Part shown: positions 62,904-64,000 of the stretch, one piece after another
Layout of the letters: each line of letters opens with the position of its first letter
Position numbering within the stretch: position 1 is the stretch's first letter
DNA from: Sipunculus nudus
Lineage: Eukaryota > Annelida > Sipuncula > Golfingiida > Sipunculidae
Direction of reading: 5' to 3'
DNA length: 64,000 nucleotides
NCBI GenBank assembly: GCA_026874595.1
Contig: CM049318.1
Coordinates: 55,691,250-55,755,249, forward strand
The notes under the pieces: generated by a model
What the model saw: only the letters and a program-made list of their open reading frames with translations
Told to the model about the DNA's origin: nothing
Databases searched by the model: none
Made by a program: the position numbers and the translations under genes

Positions 62904-63040
62904 AATTATAATAAAAAGAATTTACACAGCGCACTCTTACCCTATTACAGAGCACACTTTCTCTGAAACCTATCCCTCGTACCACTCCCAAAGACTTTTC
63001 TTTATCACTTTCTCCTTCCTTTTGATTCATTGAAATTCAA
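62904..63040. other. Unassigned stretch
   Basis: Pyrimidine-rich DNA between two repeats; no feature recognised. Confidence 0.3.
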
Positions 63041-63628
63041 AACTAGACAAGTGACCCATGGGTCATGACGCTCAGATGCCAAGCATGACCTGCGACATCA
63101 TGGGCTCAGATTCACAATTCCAGTCAAATTTTTTGAAGAACCTATTTGCCAATTTTGTTGAAACTTACTACGATGACAGAAATATATATGGTTAAAACAG
63201 TGACTTGATGGTCCATGGCAAAATGTATGGTTGTTGAGCTATCAGGAACTATTCCCATAGAGTGCTTGATACCTGTCTGTCTAAAAAGGAACATCAAACT
63301 GACCAAATATAAGATCACCAAATTTAGCAAAAAAATTAAAGAATCCATCAAAGTATTATTGAGAAACGGGTGCTTCTGTATGAATATTTATTTAATACAA
63401 ACCAACTGTACTAAACTTTCATAAATGATGGTCATATATTTAAGAAATATTTGACCCAATCCTTTGGAAGATTACATTAACATACGTCCAACTGTTTCAC
63501 TTTTACAGTGTCTTGAGATAATATGTTCAAAAGGAATTTAATTATGGCTACCTGATGGCCATATTGGATTTCTGACAGGTCTGTAATCCGAAAACAAACA
63601 TCCTCTTAAAAGGAACCAAACATAAAAA
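63041..63628 (-). repeat. Inverted copy of unit sequence, part 2
   Basis: Reverse complement of about 10720-11307, starting with the H3 terminus (ACAAGTGACCCATGGGTCATGACGCTCAG). With 62084-62330 it forms one inverted segment, split by the 141-bp-repeat element. Confidence 0.75.
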
Positions 63629-64000
63629 AAACAAGGGACCCATGGGTCACTGTGCTCAGCTGAAGTTGACCTTGAAGGTAAAAATCTAAAATAATATCAA
63701 ATGGAGATTAAGTCTGCCTTGACTGGTTAACGATTTGTTTGTATTATTGAGTAAGAAAATGTTGAAAATGATATTTTGTGACCAAACCATGCATTTCCTA
63801 ATGTATAAATTGAAGCATGTGAGCAGTTTGTGAACATAAGATGTATATCATTACAGTCATCATTGGTTGGCTATTTGATAAAATTTTTGACAGTTCAGTA
63901 GTTTACACATTTTTTCAATTGGATCTATTTTTATAATATATATCATTAAATATATGTAATTTTTATTTCATAAAATGTATACAGTTGAAATAAGCCTAAT
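63629..64000 (-). mobile_element. H3 element in reverse orientation, running off the window
   Basis: Starts with the inverted H3 3' end (AACAAGGGACCCATGGGTCA..CTCAGCTGA, 63631) and continues into H3 interior (complement of 14940-15300). It was inserted into the inverted unit copy. Confidence 0.75.

Noticed and set aside
1-64000. tRNA, rRNA or other structured RNA genes
   Set aside because: No B-box-like GGTTCGAATCC phrase or rRNA-like stretch was found by reading; a tRNAscan/Infernal run would be decisive.

Overview
The window is AT-rich metazoan DNA, most likely from a bivalve mollusc. I infer this from long non-coding blocks full of phrases such as GGTCAAAGTTCAAGGTCAC, CCGTCCGTCTGTC and TGACCCATGGGTCA, from satellite-cored hairpin-ended elements, from decayed LINEs, and from an intron-free GT31-type galactosyltransferase gene. 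Species cannot be fixed by eye. Nothing bacterial is present: no operons, CRISPR or phage genes.

Layout. Positions 1-39783 are three direct copies of a segmental duplication: unit 1 about 404-17900, unit 2 17901-32962, unit 3 32963-39783 (partial). Without later insertions a unit is about 13.5 kb. Each unit holds, in order, a degenerate LINE on the minus strand, about 2.5 kb of featureless DNA, one beta-1,3-galactosyltransferase-like gene (minus strand), then blocks of repeats. Only the unit 1 gene (5594-6637) is intact. The unit 2 copy has a 1-nt deletion in a homopolymer, the unit 3 copy has ATA in place of ATG, and a fourth fragment (40917-41382) is truncated and carries a nonsense codon. 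That fragment belongs to a recent 2166-bp tandem duplication (38751-40916 copied to 40917-43078). Positions 44308-46393 are a fold-back element with arms of 14-bp palindromes and a LINE fragment inside. Positions 50160-54864 are a structurally full-length but dead LINE with an 11-bp target duplication. Positions 55318-62083 are a fourth, more diverged copy of the unit's spacer without the gene, invaded by a Harbinger-like element that itself holds a Tigger-like element. Positions 62084-63628 are an inverted copy of part of the same spacer.

Most of the remaining DNA consists of four families that share one architecture: a 5' hairpin or subterminal inverted repeat, a core of long tandem repeats, a matching 3' subterminal inverted repeat, a short terminal hairpin, and a fixed 3' end (CTAG|T or CTTGTTT). 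I call them H1 (GTATCCGCC start, 280-bp core), H2 (ATGCCCCCGCC start, 179-bp core), H3 (AGCTCAGCTGA start, TGACCCATGGGTCA end) and H4 (GCCCTCAGCT hairpin, about 300-bp core). Their structure fits non-autonomous Helitron/Helentron (HINE, 'pearl'-like) elements. Because the units are paralogous, several insertions can be read as filled versus empty sites inside this one window.

How the parts work together. The only plausible functional product is a type II Golgi glycosyltransferase. The rest is best read as a locus in which segmental duplication, exchange between units and satellite-bearing transposons keep generating and breaking copies of that gene.
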